NCBI GenBank assembly: GCA_017627115.1
Contig: JAGAHK010000438.1
Coordinates: 1-6,663, forward strand
DNA from: Bacillota bacterium
Lineage (GTDB): Bacteria > Bacillota > Clostridia > Lachnospirales > CAG-274
Reading direction: 5' to 3'
DNA: 6,663 nt
Positions 5,372 through 6,663 of this stretch are shown here, one piece after another (the stretch's first letter is position 1; the number at the start of each line of letters is the position of its first letter). Position numbers and translations under genes: made by a program. The notes under the pieces were generated by a model, which ran no database searches, was not told the DNA's origin, and was given only the letters and a program-made list of their open reading frames with translations.

Positions 5372-6663
5372 ATGATAAAAGAAAACACGGTAAAGGAATA
5401 CTTAATAAAAAACTTTGATATTGACGAGAAAGTCGTTGATTTTTGTCTCGAAACAGAGAAAGAAATAAAAGATGTATTTGAAAACGTAGATTCTGTAGCG
5501 GAAATAAACCAATATAAGGTCTTGCGCGCTATGCAGAAAAACAAATTGAGTGATACACATTTCAATTCGACAACGGGTTACGGTTACAACGACCTCGGAC
5601 GCGATACATTGGAACAGATATATGCTGATGTATTCAACGCAGAAGACGCACTTGTGCGCCCGCAGATAATCAGCGGCACTCATGCGCTTACAGTTGCGCT
5701 TTTCGGCAATCTTCGATATGGTGATGTGCTTTATTCACCCGTCGGCAGCCCTTATGATACTTTAGAGGGCGTTATAGGTCATAAAAGAGAGGTAAAGGGC
5801 TCGTTAAAAGAACACGGTGTGGGATATGACGAACTGCCGCTTCTTCCCGATGGTCGTGTGGATTTTGACAATATTGCTTCAAAAATCACCGAAAAGACCA
5901 AACTTGTGACGATTCAGCGTTCAAAAGGTTATTGTTATCGTCCAAGCCTTACTATTGAAGAAATAGAAAAAATAATAAAAATTGTCAAGGCTGTCAATAA
6001 AAATATAATCTGTATGGTCGATAACTGCTACGGCGAGTTTACCGATACACGCGAGCCTATTGATGTCGGTGCCGACCTTATTGTCGGCTCGCTTATCAAA
6101 AACCCGGGCGGTGGTCTTGCTCCCGTCGGCGGATATATTGTAGGCAAGAAAGAATATGTGGAAAATGCGGCTTACCGCCTGACATCTCCGGGAATGGGCA
6201 AGGAAGTAGGTCCCAGCCTCGGTGTCACGGCTTCGCTTATACAGGGGCTTTTCCTTTCACCTAATGTTGTATCGGCAAGTATAAAAGGCGCAGTCTTTGC
6301 TTCTGCATTGTATGAAAAACTCGGTTTTGACGTTATGCCTACACCGCGCGAAAAACGTACCGACATTGTACAGTCCATACAAATGCGCACACCCGAAAAT
6401 GTGATAAGTTTCTGTCGAGGCATACAAAAAGGCGCGGCTGTTGACAGTTATGTAAGCCCCGAGCCATGGGATATGCCCGGTTATGACTGTCCCGTTATAA
6501 TGGCAGCGGGCGCATTTGTACAGGGTTCTTCGATAGAATTGAGCGCCGATGCACCTATGAAACCACCCTACACCGTCTATATGCAGGGCGGCTTGACATG
6601 GCATCATGCTAAAATAGGTATTATCACAGCTGTTAACGAGATGTATAAAAAAGGTCAGATAAA
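5372..6663 (+). CDS. ynbB: PLP-dependent YnbB-type protein ('methionine gamma-lyase family' / 'aluminium resistance protein'), open at the right edge
   Basis: This is a fold-type I pyridoxal-phosphate enzyme related to the Cys/Met metabolism lyases. Databases label it methionine gamma-lyase family or aluminium resistance, and its reaction is not established. 430 complete codons are visible with no stop. Key parts are TTGYGYNDLGRDTLE (67-81), SGTHA (101-105, cofactor phosphate region), VDNCYGEF with D217 contacting the pyridine ring, and SLIKNPGGG with K243 as the probable Schiff-base lysine. Later come RLTSPGMGKEVG (269-280) and near the end QGGLTWHHAKIG. Bacillus YnbB is about 420 residues, so the protein is probably complete but for a residue or so. 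The ATG at 5372 has AGAGG (5361-5365) six bases upstream. It lies 19 bases after miaA without a promoter or terminator between them, so it is co-transcribed with miaA. The symbol is taken from Bacillus by resemblance. Confidence 0.9.
   Translation, partial: MIKENTVKEYLIKNFDIDEKVVDFCLETEKEIKDVFENVDSVAEINQYKVLRAMQKNKLSDTHFNSTTGYGYNDLGRDTLEQIYADVFNAEDALVRPQIISGTHALTVALFGNLRYGDVLYSPVGSPYDTLEGVIGHKREVKGSLKEHGVGYDELPLLPDGRVDFDNIASKITEKTKLVTIQRSKGYCYRPSLTIEEIEKIIKIVKAVNKNIICMVDNCYGEFTDTREPIDVGADLIVGSLIKNPGGGLAPVGGYIVGKKEYVENAAYRLTSPGMGKEVGPSLGVTASLIQGLFLSPNVVSASIKGAVFASALYEKLGFDVMPTPREKRTDIVQSIQMRTPENVISFCRGIQKGAAVDSYVSPEPWDMPGYDCPVIMAAGAFVQGSSIELSADAPMKPPYTVYMQGGLTWHHAKIGIITAVNEMYKKGQI

Overview
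The window looks like chromosomal DNA from a low-GC, endospore-forming member of the Clostridia, probably an Oscillospiraceae/Ruminococcaceae-type gut anaerobe. The reasons are an unmistakable Spo0A receiver domain at the left edge, strong purine-rich Shine-Dalgarno sites, sigma-A-type promoters with TATAAT-like boxes, AT-rich intergenic DNA, and a set of typical Firmicutes housekeeping genes. The genus is inferred from family resemblance only. I saw no tRNA, rRNA, CRISPR array, insertion sequence, prophage or riboswitch.

Left part, minus strand: the first 125 codons of spo0A (start at 376, C-terminal DNA-binding half outside the window) lie behind a well-formed promoter with a perfect palindrome at the expected transcription start. 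Upstream on the same strand is a 161-residue CYTH/triphosphate-tunnel enzyme gene that starts with TTG. No terminator is visible between the two.

Middle part, plus strand: an unrecognised, tyrosine-rich 169-residue protein (1087-1596) is transcribed divergently from the CYTH gene and closed by a hairpin terminator. It is followed by a compact four-gene unit: a small alarmone synthetase of the RelQ/SAS1 type, a metallophosphoesterase, a cyclophilin-type peptidyl-prolyl isomerase, and a zinc-ribbon protein with two membrane segments. This unit has its own extended -10 promoter and ends at a strong terminator (4339-4371).

Right part, plus strand: three bases after that terminator's U-tract a near-consensus promoter begins and drives miaA (tRNA dimethylallyltransferase). 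Nineteen bases later comes a PLP-dependent protein of the YnbB / 'methionine gamma-lyase family / aluminium resistance' group. It stays open to the last base of the window but already has about the full family length.

The most interesting theme is nucleotide and polyphosphate metabolism next to the sporulation master regulator: a triphosphate-tunnel hydrolase, a (p)ppGpp synthetase and a metallophosphoesterase lie within about 3 kb of spo0A. The CYTH - hypothetical - RelQ order recalls the yjbK-yjbL-yjbM neighbourhood of Bacillus, but with the CYTH gene inverted and a phosphoesterase where Bacillus has NAD kinase. I do not see a clearly new multi-gene system; most of the window is ordinary core genome with some regulatory detail worth checking.
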